Below, piece by piece: positions 32,563 to 42,156 of a stretch of 64,000 nucleotides of DNA. Each line of letters opens with the position of its first letter. Position 1 is the stretch's first letter. A program made the translations under genes and the position numbers. The stretch is from Lihuaxuella thermophila (GTDB lineage: Bacteria > Bacillota > Bacilli > Thermoactinomycetales > Thermoactinomycetaceae). The DNA lies in the NCBI RefSeq assembly GCF_900110165.1, contig NZ_FOCQ01000013.1, positions 58,878 to 122,877 on the forward strand, in the 5' to 3' direction. The notes under the pieces were generated by a model. The model saw nothing but the letters and a program-made list of their open reading frames with translations. It was not told where the DNA came from and ran no database searches.

Positions 32563-33386
32563 GCTTGGGGAACCGGAAACATTAAGTGGTTGTGGATCAG
32601 ATGAGCCACGCCGTCTTCATTGTTGGACGGGACGATCACCTTTGCTTGCTGTAAAACGGCGGGATGTGCATTGGCGACAGCGGCTCCCAGACCTGCGAGG
32701 CTGAGCATGGACAAATCGTTGCAATGGTCCCCGATGGCTGCTGCTTTGTCCGGGGTAAGCCCGATTTTTTTCAGCAACGCGGACAGAGCATTTCCCTTGG
32801 AAGCGCCCGCAGGCAGGATCTCAAAATAGTTGTCTGAAGAAGGAATGAAATCGACGGGAAAGTCGGCTGTCTTTGACCAGTCGAGAAGGAGCTTCATGTC
32901 TTCACCGGAGGCCACGGCGATCACCTTGATGCACAAGATGTCCGGAATTTGCTCAAATGACCCGAGCATCTCGACATGAAAATCGATTTGGTCGACTCCG
33001 GCCTCCGCCAGCGGGCCCATGCGGGTCGCATACACCGTGTTTAACCCGTAAGCAAAAAGATCGACCGAAGAAGGGAGTTTTCGCTCCAATTCATGCAGAA
33101 GGGACAGCATTAACTCCCTTGGCATGGTATGAACAGGGATGACAGACTCCGAAGCGGGTTCGTAAAGAACGGCGCCGTTGCATAAGATGACGGGCAACCG
33201 GGGCTCCAGCTGTTCAATGTATCTTTTCGCTTCCATATAGCTTCGGCCCGTTGCCAAAGTAAATAATCCCCCCATGCGGCAAAAACGGGAGATGCTCTCC
33301 ATGTTATGTCGCGAGATCTCTTTGTCATTGTTCAAAAGCGTGCCGTCGATGTCTGAGACCAATAAAGGATATCGGAGAAGGCTCAT
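32550..33386 (-). CDS. Cof-type HAD-IIB hydrolase
   Basis: 278 aa from ATG 33386; the frame runs 16 codons further up, but that N-terminal extension is unlike the family. Motif I DIDGTLL (about residues 11-17), motif II TLATGRSY, motif III KG in GASKGNALS, motif IV GDHCNDLSML near residue 220. A phosphatase of phosphorylated metabolites; substrate unknown. It is a paralogue of the gene at the left edge of the window. Confidence 0.88.
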   Translation of the reverse strand: MSLLRYPLLVSDIDGTLLNNDKEISRHNMESISRFCRMGGLFTLATGRSYMEAKRYIEQLEPRLPVILCNGAVLYEPASESVIPVHTMPRELMLSLLHELERKLPSSVDLFAYGLNTVYATRMGPLAEAGVDQIDFHVEMLGSFEQIPDILCIKVIAVASGEDMKLLLDWSKTADFPVDFIPSSDNYFEILPAGASKGNALSALLKKIGLTPDKAAAIGDHCNDLSMLSLAGLGAAVANAHPAVLQQAKVIVPSNNEDGVAHLIHNHLMFPVPQAKTP

Positions 33387-33529
33387 GCGGGAGATCAGCT
33401 CCTTTGCAAAATAAACATACCTGAAAAACTTCAACCTGCTTTTGAGGCATTGTAAAGTTTTTTCAACGACTCAGTCGGATCGTAAGGATGTCAGATAAAT
33501 ATATCATATTTTTACCGGAAAATGTTGAA

Positions 33530-33565
33530 AAAAGAGCCAATCCCTGCAAATGAGGGCATTGGCTG
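33530..33565 (-). terminator. Terminator of the permease gene
   Basis: AGCCAAT and CCCT pair with AGGG and ATTGGCT around the loop GCAAATG; on the minus strand TTTTTT follows. Confidence 0.85.
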
Positions 33566-33576
33566 CTTCAGGCTGA

Positions 33577-34923
33577 TCAGCTGGCTGCTTTTTGTTCGAT
33601 TGTCGCTTCCTTCCGGTTGCGGTTGACCCACCAATAAATCGGCAAACCGGCCAGCGTGATGACGATGCAGAGGAAAGTGCCCTTTGGATCGTTGATCACG
33701 GTGCTGACAAGAATGAAAATGGTACCCAACAGAGCCACAATGGGAATGAACGGATACAGCGGCACACTGTAGGGACGGGTTTTTCCCGCATTCCGTTTGC
33801 GCAGAATAAATACGGCAAAAAATGCCTGGGCAAAGAACAGGAAAATGGCAAAGACGGAGATATCCGTAAGTTTGTCCGGATTGCTGACGATCATCAATAC
33901 AATGGCCAGCAGCGCCTGGGACACCGTTGCGATCACAGGTGTCCTGAATGTTGGATGAATCCGTGCCAGATAACGGGAACCCGGCAATTGCCCCCGAATA
34001 GCCATGGCATAAGGAACCCGCGGGAAGCTGAGAATTTTCGCATTCAGGGTTCCGAAAATGGAAACGATGATCCCGATGCTGATCAGCTTGCCGCCAAGAT
34101 CTCCGAATACAAGGGTGGCCGCCGTTCCGGCTGCATTCTCTCCAAGCGATACGATTTTGTCGGCCGGAAGCACATGGAGCAAGGCAATATTGACACTGAG
34201 ATAAATGACGGTTACCATGAGGAGTCCGACAATGATCGCGCGCGGGAGGATTTTGTCCGGATTTTTTATCTCCCCGGCAACAGATCCGACCAGAAGCCAT
34301 CCGTCATAAGCAAAAAGGGTGGCAAGAATGGCTGCGCCAAGATTGACGTCGCCGGCTATGCCGCTTTCCATGTCCAAAACCGGGCTCTGCCCTTTCCAAA
34401 TTCCAAAAATGATGATCAGTGCAATGGGAATCAGTTTTCCAACCGTAAATAAAGTCTGGATGAATCCTCCGTATTTGGTTCCGAGGCTGTTGATCAAGGT
34501 CAGGAACAAGACGGCTCCAATCCCGATGGAAATCTTCCAATGTCCATCCAAAGCGAACAGATGAGCAACCAATGAACCGAAATAAAGCCCCAATGCGCCG
34601 ATGATGGCTGGTCCGTAAATAATCGTCTGCACCCAACCGCTTAAATATCCCCAAAATTTGCCGTAAACCTCTTCCAGGTAAACATATAATCCGCCGGTTT
34701 TAGGGATTTGCGCGCTGATTTCCGCGATGGTCAGGCCGCTGGCGAGCGTCAGGATCCCTCCCAAAAACCATGCCCATAATGCCATGGTGGAGTCTCCCGA
34801 ATAGGCGATAACCGTTCCGGGTTTCATGAACACCCCTGAACCGATCACCGATCCGACGACAATAGAAAGGGCGACGGTGAAACCGATATCTTTTTTCAGC
34901 TTATTTTCCCCAGTTGGTCGCAT
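33577..34923 (-). CDS. APC-superfamily amino acid permease
   Basis: 448-aa integral membrane protein with about 12 hydrophobic segments. The first helix has the APC signature VALSIVVGSVIGSGVFMKPG, with the unwound GSG motif for substrate binding, followed by GLTIAEISAQIPKTGGLYVY and an FAYDGW motif in TM6. This layout is that of the LAT/SteT-like amino acid exchangers and transporters; the amino acid is not identifiable. ATG behind CGGAGGAGGACACC. Confidence 0.93.
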   Translation of the reverse strand: MRPTGENKLKKDIGFTVALSIVVGSVIGSGVFMKPGTVIAYSGDSTMALWAWFLGGILTLASGLTIAEISAQIPKTGGLYVYLEEVYGKFWGYLSGWVQTIIYGPAIIGALGLYFGSLVAHLFALDGHWKISIGIGAVLFLTLINSLGTKYGGFIQTLFTVGKLIPIALIIIFGIWKGQSPVLDMESGIAGDVNLGAAILATLFAYDGWLLVGSVAGEIKNPDKILPRAIIVGLLMVTVIYLSVNIALLHVLPADKIVSLGENAAGTAATLVFGDLGGKLISIGIIVSIFGTLNAKILSFPRVPYAMAIRGQLPGSRYLARIHPTFRTPVIATVSQALLAIVLMIVSNPDKLTDISVFAIFLFFAQAFFAVFILRKRNAGKTRPYSVPLYPFIPIVALLGTIFILVSTVINDPKGTFLCIVITLAGLPIYWWVNRNRKEATIEQKAAS

Positions 34924-35218
34924 GGTGTCCTCCTCCGATGAGCATCTGTATCATTCTTCAACATGTTAAAGTATATCATCGATCTGCTAAAATAACAGCA
35001 ACCATTTCATGGTTTTATCATAAATACAAAAAATTTAATATAGCGCACATTTTCTTATCTGTCAGTAGTCTGAAACGGATCCGTTCTTTTGTTCATTTTA
35101 TTTCTGACAGCTAAAGTTATAATGTAAAGAAGAAGAGTCAGTGAGCAGGGGAAAAGGGGAATGGGGAAAATAGAGAGCCGAAATCAGACTTGAGATTTTA
35201 CATGGAAGGGAAATGGTT

Positions 35219-36923
35219 ATGGAACGTTTGCGGCAGATGTTAAATCGCATAGATGGAAAAGGATACAAAGCGTACAAGCAGATTCAAGGAGAGTATCAGT
35301 TTCCTCTGTTTACTCTCTGCATCGATTACGTGCAGGGAGATCCTTTTGCTTCGCCTTCCCGCCTTCGGGTCCGGATGCCGCAAAGCCGGGCAAAGTACCC
35401 CTCGGACTGGTATCAATCTTCTCACCGGAAAATTGCGCTTGAAGATTGGTTGACGCGCAAATGGGTGAACAGCATTGACCGGCAATCACGGAGGGTGGAT
35501 GGAAGCGGCAAAAGCGGGCTGATTGCCGTGGACCGGCCAGGACAAGAGATTCTGCAAAGAACGTCTGTGATCGTGAATAACGATTTCGTCGAAGTGCGTC
35601 TGACGGTTGGTTTGCCTGCACGGGGAAGAACGGTGCTCGGGTGGCAGGCCAGCCAGATGCTGCTTTCAGATCTTCCCTCGCTGGTCGAGCGGTCTTTGTT
35701 GCTTGACAACGAGGACCGGGCTGCGGTGGAACAGAGAATGAAACTGGCGGACAACCAGCGGGCAATCCGCGATGCGATGCGTGAACGGGGCTGGGTGGCT
35801 TTTATCGCCGACGGATCGGTGCTGCCGCGGGAAAGCGGTGTGAGTGACCGCCCGTTGAAAGGTGAACGGGCCGTTCCCTTTCAATCCCCCCCCCTCATTG
35901 CGGCAAACGGTGGAAGTACCGCATGGCCCTGCGATCAGCGGGATGGCGATTCCCCGAGGAATCACTTTAATCGTGGGCGGGGGATATCATGGGAAGAGTA
36001 CGTTGCTCAAGGCGATCGAACGCGGTGTCTACGATCACATCGAACGGGACGGCCGGGAGTATGTGCTGACCGATCCGGATGCCGTCAAAGTGCGAGCCGA
36101 AGATGGGCGCAGGGTGGAAAAAGTCAACATTTCTCCTTTTATCAATAACCTGCCGTTTGGAAGGAGTACGGAAAGCTTCTCGACTGAGGATGCGAGCGGC
36201 AGCACCTCACAAGCGGCCAATATCATGGAAAACCTGGAGATGGGCTGTTCTTGCCTCTTGATCGACGAAGATACAAGCGCGACCAACTTTATGATCCGCG
36301 ATGCCCGGATGCAAGCCCTGGTCAGTAAAGGAAAAGAGCCGATCACTCCTTTTATCGACAAGGTGAGACAGTTGTATGAACAAAAAAATGTGTCTACCAT
36401 ACTCGTGTTGGGAGGGTCCGGTGATTACTTCGACATCGCCGATCGTGTCATCTTGATGGATCATTATCTTCCTTACGATGTTACTGCCGAAGCGAAACGG
36501 ATTGCCCAAACCCACACCCTGGGGCGCCAGCCTGAGGGAGGGAAACATTTTGGCGAAATCACACCCCGAAGGCCGTTGTCAAAAGGATTAAATGCCCGGA
36601 AAGGGAATAAAGAGAAAGCGGATGCCAAAGGATTACATACCATCATGTTTGGGACGGTACAACTGGATCTCTCGGCGCTGGAACAACTGGTAGATCCCAG
36701 CCAAACCCGGGCGATTGCACTCATGCTGAAAAAATTTGGAGAGATGGCGGACGGTCAATATTGTTTGTCCGAGCTGGTGGGGAAACTCTATTCCGAGATC
36801 GGCGAACGGGGATTGGACATCATCTCTCCCTTTTACGGACAGCATCCCGGAGACCTCGCCCTGCCGCGAAAATATGAGTTGGCCGGCGCCCTGAACCGGT
36901 TGCGCACACTGGTTGTGAAATAG
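35219..36923 (+). pseudogene. ABC-class ATPase (PF09818-like), frameshifted at a C9 run
   Basis: Two overlapping frames together give one protein of about 567 aa of the 'predicted ATPase of the ABC class' family. The first (ATG 35219 behind GGAAGGG) ends its family similarity at PFQSPP; the second resumes at SLRQTVEVPHG, then Walker A GGGYHGKST, DPDAVKVRAEDGRRVEKVNI, FSTEDASGSTSQAANIME and Walker B LLIDEDTSATNF. The break is a run of nine C (35886-35894); eight C would restore one frame. This may be a true mutation, phase-variable slippage or a sequence error. Function of the family is unknown, possibly nucleic-acid related. rnhA follows 11 bases downstream. Confidence 0.85.
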
Positions 36924-36933
36924 GGGGAGAAAA

Positions 36934-37365
36934 ATGAAAGAAGTGATTATCTACACAGACGGAGCGTGTTCATATAACCCCGGTCCCGGGGGATGGGCCG
37001 CCGTCCTGCTGTACGGGAACCACCGGAAGGAACTGTCCGGCGGCGACAAAGAGACGACGAACAACCGGATGGAATTGACGGCGGTAATCAAGGCCCTGGA
37101 GGCGCTGAAAGAGCCTTGCCGCGTCAAAGTCCACTCCGACAGCGCCTACATCGTCAACTGCTTCCGGCAGAAATGGCACGTGAAATGGGAAAAGAACGGC
37201 TGGATGACTTCCGGCAAAAAGCCGGTGGAAAACAAAGATTTGTGGCAACGCCTTTTGACACTGATGAAAAAGCACGAAGTGGAATTCATCAAAGTAAAGG
37301 GACACAGCGATGTGGAATTAAACAACCGCTGTGATGAATTGGCCCGGGCCGCTGTGCCCAAGTAA
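36934..37365 (+). CDS. rnhA: Ribonuclease HI
   Basis: 143-aa enzyme that cuts the RNA strand of RNA-DNA hybrids. Active-site residues Asp9 (YTDGAC), Glu47 (NNRMEL), Asp69 (HSDSAY) and Asp134 (NNRCDELA) are all present, along with the basic handle region WHVKWEKNGWMTSGKKPVEN. ATG behind GGGGGAGAAA, 11 bases after the ABC-ATPase gene and probably in its transcript. Confidence 0.96.
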   Translation: MKEVIIYTDGACSYNPGPGGWAAVLLYGNHRKELSGGDKETTNNRMELTAVIKALEALKEPCRVKVHSDSAYIVNCFRQKWHVKWEKNGWMTSGKKPVENKDLWQRLLTLMKKHEVEFIKVKGHSDVELNNRCDELARAAVPK

Positions 37366-37471
37366 ATCCATCGGAACGACAAAGAATCAGCCTGTTTAAT
37401 ATATCATTATATATACAAATGTGATATAATAATAATCTGCATTTATGAACGGACGAATGGAGGTGAGATAA

Positions 37472-38620
37472 GTGAGACCGGCTGAATTAAAGCAAAAATT
37501 GATCGACCGTGCCAAGGAGATCGGCATTGACAAAATCGGATTTGCTTCCGCCGATCCTTTTATCGAGCTGAAGGCCCGGCTGATCGAGCACCGGAAAAAA
37601 GGGTATGAGTCGGGATTTGAGGAGCCGGATATCGAAAAGCGGGTACGGCCGGATTTAAGCCTACCGGAGGCGAAAACGATCATCGCCATCGCCCTTGCCT
37701 ATCCCTCCAAATTGAAGAATCCGCCCCGTTCGGAACCGGGAGCGTACCGGGGAATCTTTTGCCGTGCTTCCTGGGGAGAGGATTACCACCATGTGTTAAG
37801 GGATAAGTTAAACCGGTTGGAAGCGTATCTGCACGAATGGGTGCCGGAGGCGCGGACCAAAATCATGGTGGACACCGGAGCCCTGTCCGACCGTGCTGTG
37901 GCTGAACGGGCCGGGATCGGCTGGAGCGGCAAAAACACGTCCATCATCACCGAAGAATTCGGGTCGTGGGTGTACCTCGGCGAGATGATTACCGATGTGT
38001 ATATTCCTGCCGATCAACCGGTGACGGATGGGTGCGGGGATTGCAATCTGTGTATCGAAGCATGTCCAACAGGTGCTTTGGTGCAACCGGGCCAGCTGAA
38101 TTCCCGGTCCTGCATCGCTTATCTCACCCAAACGAAAGGCTTCCTTCCGGAAGAGTACCGGTCGAAAATCGGTAATCGCTTGTACGGCTGCGACACCTGT
38201 CAGACCGTTTGCCCGAAAAACCGGAAGGTTCATTTTGACCATCACGAAGAGTTTCAACCGGACCCGGAGAAAGTCAAACCCCTGCTCAAACCGCTTCTAT
38301 CCATGAGCAATCGCCAGTTTAAGGAAACATTTGGGCAGATGGCCGGGTCCTGGCGGGGCAAGAAACCGATTCAGCGGAATGCCATTCTCGCACTGGCTCA
38401 TTTTAAAGACCAAACGGCCATCCCCGACCTGACCGAACTGCTTCACAACGACCCCCGTCCGGTGATCCGCGGAACTGCCGCCTGGGCTTTGGGCAAAATC
38501 GGGGGTGAAGAGGCGAAAAAAGCCCTTATCACCGCAGCGCAGAATGAAAAAGATGAAGAAGTGAGGAAAGAGATTATCAAAGGGATGGAGCTGCTGGGTC
38601 AGGAAAAAATTTATCACTAA
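37472..38620 (+). CDS. queG: Epoxyqueuosine reductase QueG
   Basis: 382-aa cobalamin- and iron-sulfur-dependent enzyme that makes queuosine from epoxyqueuosine in tRNA. Seen: the DUF1730 N-terminal domain (AKEIGIDKIGFASADPF), two 4Fe-4S motifs (CGDCNLCIEACPTGAL and CDTCQTVCPKN), and a C-terminal HEAT-type extension (DPRPVIRGTAAWALGKIGGE) as in the QueG of Gram-positives. GTG start behind GGAGGTGAGATAA. Confidence 0.95.
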   Translation: MRPAELKQKLIDRAKEIGIDKIGFASADPFIELKARLIEHRKKGYESGFEEPDIEKRVRPDLSLPEAKTIIAIALAYPSKLKNPPRSEPGAYRGIFCRASWGEDYHHVLRDKLNRLEAYLHEWVPEARTKIMVDTGALSDRAVAERAGIGWSGKNTSIITEEFGSWVYLGEMITDVYIPADQPVTDGCGDCNLCIEACPTGALVQPGQLNSRSCIAYLTQTKGFLPEEYRSKIGNRLYGCDTCQTVCPKNRKVHFDHHEEFQPDPEKVKPLLKPLLSMSNRQFKETFGQMAGSWRGKKPIQRNAILALAHFKDQTAIPDLTELLHNDPRPVIRGTAAWALGKIGGEEAKKALITAAQNEKDEEVRKEIIKGMELLGQEKIYH

Positions 38621-38628
38621 GTGCAACA

Positions 38629-38657
38629 AAGGCGGATTTCATTCCGTCTTTTTTTAT
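38629..38657 (+). terminator. Terminator of queG
   Basis: AAGGCGGA pairs with TCCGTCTT (one G-T), then TTTTTT. Confidence 0.72.
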
Positions 38658-38795
38658 GAGGGCGTTTTCGTGTAAATGACGGGAAAACAATCGAGAGCCC
38701 AGAAGTTAGCATATTGTGTAAAAGGTGGATGAACCCTCGTCAAATATAGAAAATCGTTGTAAAATAAAAAGAATCGCTGGTAGGGAGGGTTTTCA

Positions 38796-39332
38796 ATGGC
38801 CCCAGCATCGCAAACGATTGTTTGGAGTCAGATGGACAGCCCGATTGGTCCTTTAACTTTGGCGGTAAGCCACAAGGGGTTGTGCCAACTTACATTCAGC
38901 AAGAAATGCGACCCGGTAGTAGGTCTCCAAGTATGGTTGAACCACTGGTTCCACAATCCCAGACTGGAGAGAAACGATCACGAAGTGCTTCCTTTCATTC
39001 AACAATTGGATGAATATTTCCGCAAAGAAAGAAGGCAATTTGAGCTTCCTGTTGACTTGTACGGAACACCGTTTCAAAAGCTGGTTTGGAAACAACTTCA
39101 GGAAATTCCTTACGGTGAAGTTCGTTCCTACAAAGAGATCGCCCAGGCGATCGGTGCCCCAAAAGCAGTCAGAGCGGTCGGGGGGGCCAATAACAAAAAC
39201 CCGGTATCGATCGTTGTTCCTTGCCATCGTGTAATCGGTTCCAATGGATCGCTGGTCGGATACGGAGGCGGGCTGCAGATTAAAGAATATTTATTATCGC
39301 TTGAAGGTTGGATTCATCCGAAAAATGTATGA
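38796..39332 (+). CDS. ogt: Methylated-DNA-protein-cysteine methyltransferase
   Basis: 178-aa suicide DNA repair protein that takes the methyl group from O6-methylguanine. The active-site motif VPCHRVIG with the acceptor Cys is present, with the DNA-binding helix YKEIAQAIGAPKAVRAVGGA before it and the Asn hinge. ATG behind GGTAGGGAGGG. Single-gene unit between two terminators. Confidence 0.95.
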   Translation: MAPASQTIVWSQMDSPIGPLTLAVSHKGLCQLTFSKKCDPVVGLQVWLNHWFHNPRLERNDHEVLPFIQQLDEYFRKERRQFELPVDLYGTPFQKLVWKQLQEIPYGEVRSYKEIAQAIGAPKAVRAVGGANNKNPVSIVVPCHRVIGSNGSLVGYGGGLQIKEYLLSLEGWIHPKNV

Positions 39333-39346
39333 TCTCCATAAAAAAT

Positions 39347-39380
39347 GAAAGGCGGGGCGGATCGCTCCGTCTTTTTTGCT
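39347..39380 (+). terminator. Terminator of ogt
   Basis: A GGCGG/CCGTC-type stem (GGGCGGAT with ATCGCTCC region) followed by TTTTTT. Confidence 0.6.
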
Positions 39381-39440
39381 TTGGTTGGGTGCTACTTTTG
39401 ATTCTGAATACATACGTTTTGTAAAGAAAGGGGAGTACGT

Positions 39441-40403
39441 ATGAGTGACAAGGATTACCGGAAAATTGTGCATGACTGGCTTCGGCTTCAGAACGAGTGT
39501 TGGCTGGGCGGAGACTTCAACGCATTTTTTGACTATATCACCCCGGGATGTGAACGGGAGCTTCAGGAGGAACGGAAGAGGTGGAGGATGATCCGAAATT
39601 TGCAGGAAAAGCGCCGGATGACCCCGGTGAAATGCGAGACGAACATCTTATCTGTGGACGAAAGAGCAGGCGGAAACCAGATCGACGTACAAGTGCTTGT
39701 CTCCGTACAACATGTGTACTCGATTCAGCATCAGTTGTTGGATGAAGAAAAGGAAGAATGGGCTTGCTTCCGGTTGAATCGGACTCGGGATGGCTGGAAA
39801 ATCGCAAAGTTTACGACGGCTGATTCTCCCCGTCCGGGCCTCCATAACCGGCTCATCACCATTCCGTCAGCCGTGAATCCGGAGCCGGGAGCCCGGTCAA
39901 CTTCTTCCGGATACAACCGGGCGAAAGCCGTTCAATATGCGGAAACGCATTGGAATGCTCCCAATCCCGGCTATCTTTATTTTTCCCAGGATGATTGCAC
40001 CAACTTTGTATCCCAGTGCCTGCACGCCGGCGGCATTCCGATGCAATTTTCACAGAGGCGTGATCAAGGCTGGTGGTACAGGCAAAGCGGGAGAAATCAT
40101 GTCTGGAGTTACAGTTGGACGGTTGCCCAGAGTTTTTATCAGTACTTGAAAGGGCAAAGATCCAGGGGACTCAGAGCCGTTCAAGTGCAGAGCGCCGAAC
40201 AGCTCGAACCGGGAGATATTATCTGTTATGACTGGGAAGGTGACGGCAGGTGGAACCATAACGTGATCGTAACCGGTTTTGATCCCAACGGAGCGCCACT
40301 GGTCAATGCTCACACGACAAACAGCCGCCACCGTTATTGGGAGTACAAAGATTCCCCTGCCTGGACCCCGAGGACGAGGTATGCTTTTTTCCATATCCTC
40401 TAA
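39441..40403 (+). CDS. Putative amidase-domain protein (Amidase_6)
   Basis: 320 aa. Residues about 1-130 form an NTF2-like region (DWLRLQNECWLGGDFNAFFD, VQVLVSVQHVY). The C-terminal half is an amidase_6/CHAP-like domain: YNRAKAVQYAETHWN, FSQDDCTNFVSQCLHAGGIP with the putative catalytic Cys, GDIICYDWEGDGRWNHNVIV with His, and NAHTTNSRHR. Such proteins occur in spore formers and are thought to cleave peptide or glycan links in cell wall or spore coat. No signal peptide. ATG behind AAGGGGAGTACGT. Confidence 0.87.
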   Translation: MSDKDYRKIVHDWLRLQNECWLGGDFNAFFDYITPGCERELQEERKRWRMIRNLQEKRRMTPVKCETNILSVDERAGGNQIDVQVLVSVQHVYSIQHQLLDEEKEEWACFRLNRTRDGWKIAKFTTADSPRPGLHNRLITIPSAVNPEPGARSTSSGYNRAKAVQYAETHWNAPNPGYLYFSQDDCTNFVSQCLHAGGIPMQFSQRRDQGWWYRQSGRNHVWSYSWTVAQSFYQYLKGQRSRGLRAVQVQSAEQLEPGDIICYDWEGDGRWNHNVIVTGFDPNGAPLVNAHTTNSRHRYWEYKDSPAWTPRTRYAFFHIL

Positions 40404-40475
40404 GGAAAGTTGATCCAATTCCTTCTTTTCAGGTACAATAATATAGAAATTGGCACAAGTGGAAGGGATGTAGCC

Positions 40476-40940
40476 GTGACCGTTCACATTGTTCTTGTTG
40501 AACCAGAGATCCCGCAAAATACAGGCAATGTTGCCCGTACTTGCTCGGTGACGGGGGCCGTCTTGCACTTGGTTCACCCGCTTGGCTTTAAAATTGACGA
40601 TGCCAAATTGAAGAGAGCGGGTTTGGACTACTGGAATGAACTGGATATTCGTCATTATGATTCCTTTGCCCAATTGAAAGAAAAGTACCCGAACGGGCGC
40701 TTTTTTTGTGCCACGACAAAAGGAGCCAAATCCTATACGGACTTTCGCTATCAGGAAGGCGATTTCTTTGTGTTTGGCAAAGAAACGAAGGGATTGGCCC
40801 CGGAAATTCTGGAGCAGCATCGGGATACACTGATCCGAATCCCAATGCGACCGGTGAGCCGTTCGCTCAATCTTTCCAACTCCGTGGCGATTGTTGTCTA
40901 CGAAGCATTCAGGCAAATGGGCTTCCCGGACTTAACATAG
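40476..40940 (+). CDS. trmL: tRNA (cytidine(34)-2'-O)-methyltransferase
   Basis: 154-aa SPOUT-class enzyme that methylates the ribose of wobble C34/U34 in tRNA-Leu. The start HIVLVEPEIPQNTGNVARTC and the knot region FVFGKETKGLAPEIL with IPMRPVSRSLNLSNSVAIVV are diagnostic. GTG 40476 follows GGAAGGGA at seven bases; the longer frame upstream does not match the family. A gene for a CAA tRNA-Leu, a known type of substrate, lies 8 kb away. Confidence 0.94.
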   Translation: MTVHIVLVEPEIPQNTGNVARTCSVTGAVLHLVHPLGFKIDDAKLKRAGLDYWNELDIRHYDSFAQLKEKYPNGRFFCATTKGAKSYTDFRYQEGDFFVFGKETKGLAPEILEQHRDTLIRIPMRPVSRSLNLSNSVAIVVYEAFRQMGFPDLT

Positions 40941-41172
40941 CCGCATTCGACAGCAACAGACAAAAACCTGTATCCCGTATGGACAGTTCGGGAGTTGCGC
41001 GGAGAGCATGATCCGCGATGGGGAACTTCATCACCTGAAGGATATGATCGGGCCTGTTTGGCATGACAGCTTGTACCGGTTCGAGTGACGGCCGGGAAAA
41101 ACCTCGCTGTGAGACCCCGCAGCAAAAGGATTTCACTGAGTAAAAGATAGGGATAGGAAGAAGGGAATACGG

Positions 41173-41925
41173 TTGATCAAGGCTTGTTTATTTGACTTGG
41201 ACGGAACGCTGCTTCCGATGGAGACCGAACGATTTGTGGAAGTTTATCTAAAAGCCTTAGCCCCTCATGTGGCGCACCTCATCCCGCCGGACAAGCTGGT
41301 CCCGATGATCTGGAAAGCGACGATGGCGATGATTGAAAGCCGGGAATGCGAGCTAACCAACGAGCAGGTATTTGAGCGGGAGTTTTTGAAGATGGCCGGA
41401 CTGCAAAGAGAGGAAATCTGGCCGGAATTTGAACGTTTCTACGAGACGGAGTTTCCGAAGTTGCAACCGTACACGGGGTATAACCCCATCGCCCGCGACG
41501 TCGTGCAAGCGGCGTTGAAACGGGGATTCAAAGTGGCTGTGGCAACCAATCCCGTATTCCCGAAAGCAGCCATCATGGAACGGTTGCGCTGGGCGGGCGT
41601 CGCTGATTTGCCATTTGAGTGGGTGACGGTTTACGAGGAAACCCATTTCTGCAAGCCCCGGCCCGAATATTATCGGGAAGTGGCGGACCGCCTCGGTGTG
41701 AAGCCGGAGGAATGCGTGATGATCGGCAACGATATGCAGGAAGACATGGTGGCGTCCACGGTCGGCATGAAAACTTTCTTCCTGTCCGAACATCGCATTG
41801 ACCGCGGAAAACCCACGTATCGTGTGGATCAGGAAGGAACCCTGGCCGATCTTCTAGGAGCGATTGAAACGGGTACGGGAGTTTTCCAGAATGAAACAAT
41901 TACAAGTGAGATAAAAAAAATGTAA
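41173..41925 (+). CDS. HAD-family hydrolase
   Basis: 250 aa. Motif I FDLDGTLLP (residues 7-15), motif II AVATNPVF, motif III in CKPRPEYY, motif IV MIGNDMQEDMVA, giving a phosphatase of the Gph/YqeG-like HAD-I group with a helical cap between motifs I and II. Substrate unknown. TTG start behind AGAAGGGAATACGG. Followed by a terminator. Confidence 0.87.
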   Translation: MIKACLFDLDGTLLPMETERFVEVYLKALAPHVAHLIPPDKLVPMIWKATMAMIESRECELTNEQVFEREFLKMAGLQREEIWPEFERFYETEFPKLQPYTGYNPIARDVVQAALKRGFKVAVATNPVFPKAAIMERLRWAGVADLPFEWVTVYEETHFCKPRPEYYREVADRLGVKPEECVMIGNDMQEDMVASTVGMKTFFLSEHRIDRGKPTYRVDQEGTLADLLGAIETGTGVFQNETITSEIKKM

Positions 41926-41956
41926 AAAACCTTGGGATTTTCCTCAAGGTTTTTCT
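41925..41956 (+). terminator. Terminator of the HAD gene
   Basis: AAAAACCTTG pairs with CAAGGTTTTT around a short loop, starting at the stop codon. Confidence 0.85.
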
Positions 41957-42156
41957 ATCTTTTTTCTTTATTTTCTGATAAAATAGAAGTAACACCCTTC
42001 TATTTGTCGCATATATATGTAATAGATATCGCCTTTTACTTTCTTACTTCAGTCAGCTTTTAGGCACCAGGAGTCAAAGCTAAGGCAGGTATGAAACGCA
42101 GCAGGTTAATGGCACTAATTTCGAAAGAAAATTTTGACTGGGGAGAGGAGGCTACC

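Noticed and set aside
42000..42030. Sigma-E promoter before prkA (CATATATA)
   Set aside because: The -10-like string is there but no matching -35 element; too weak to list, although sigma-E control of prkA would be expected.
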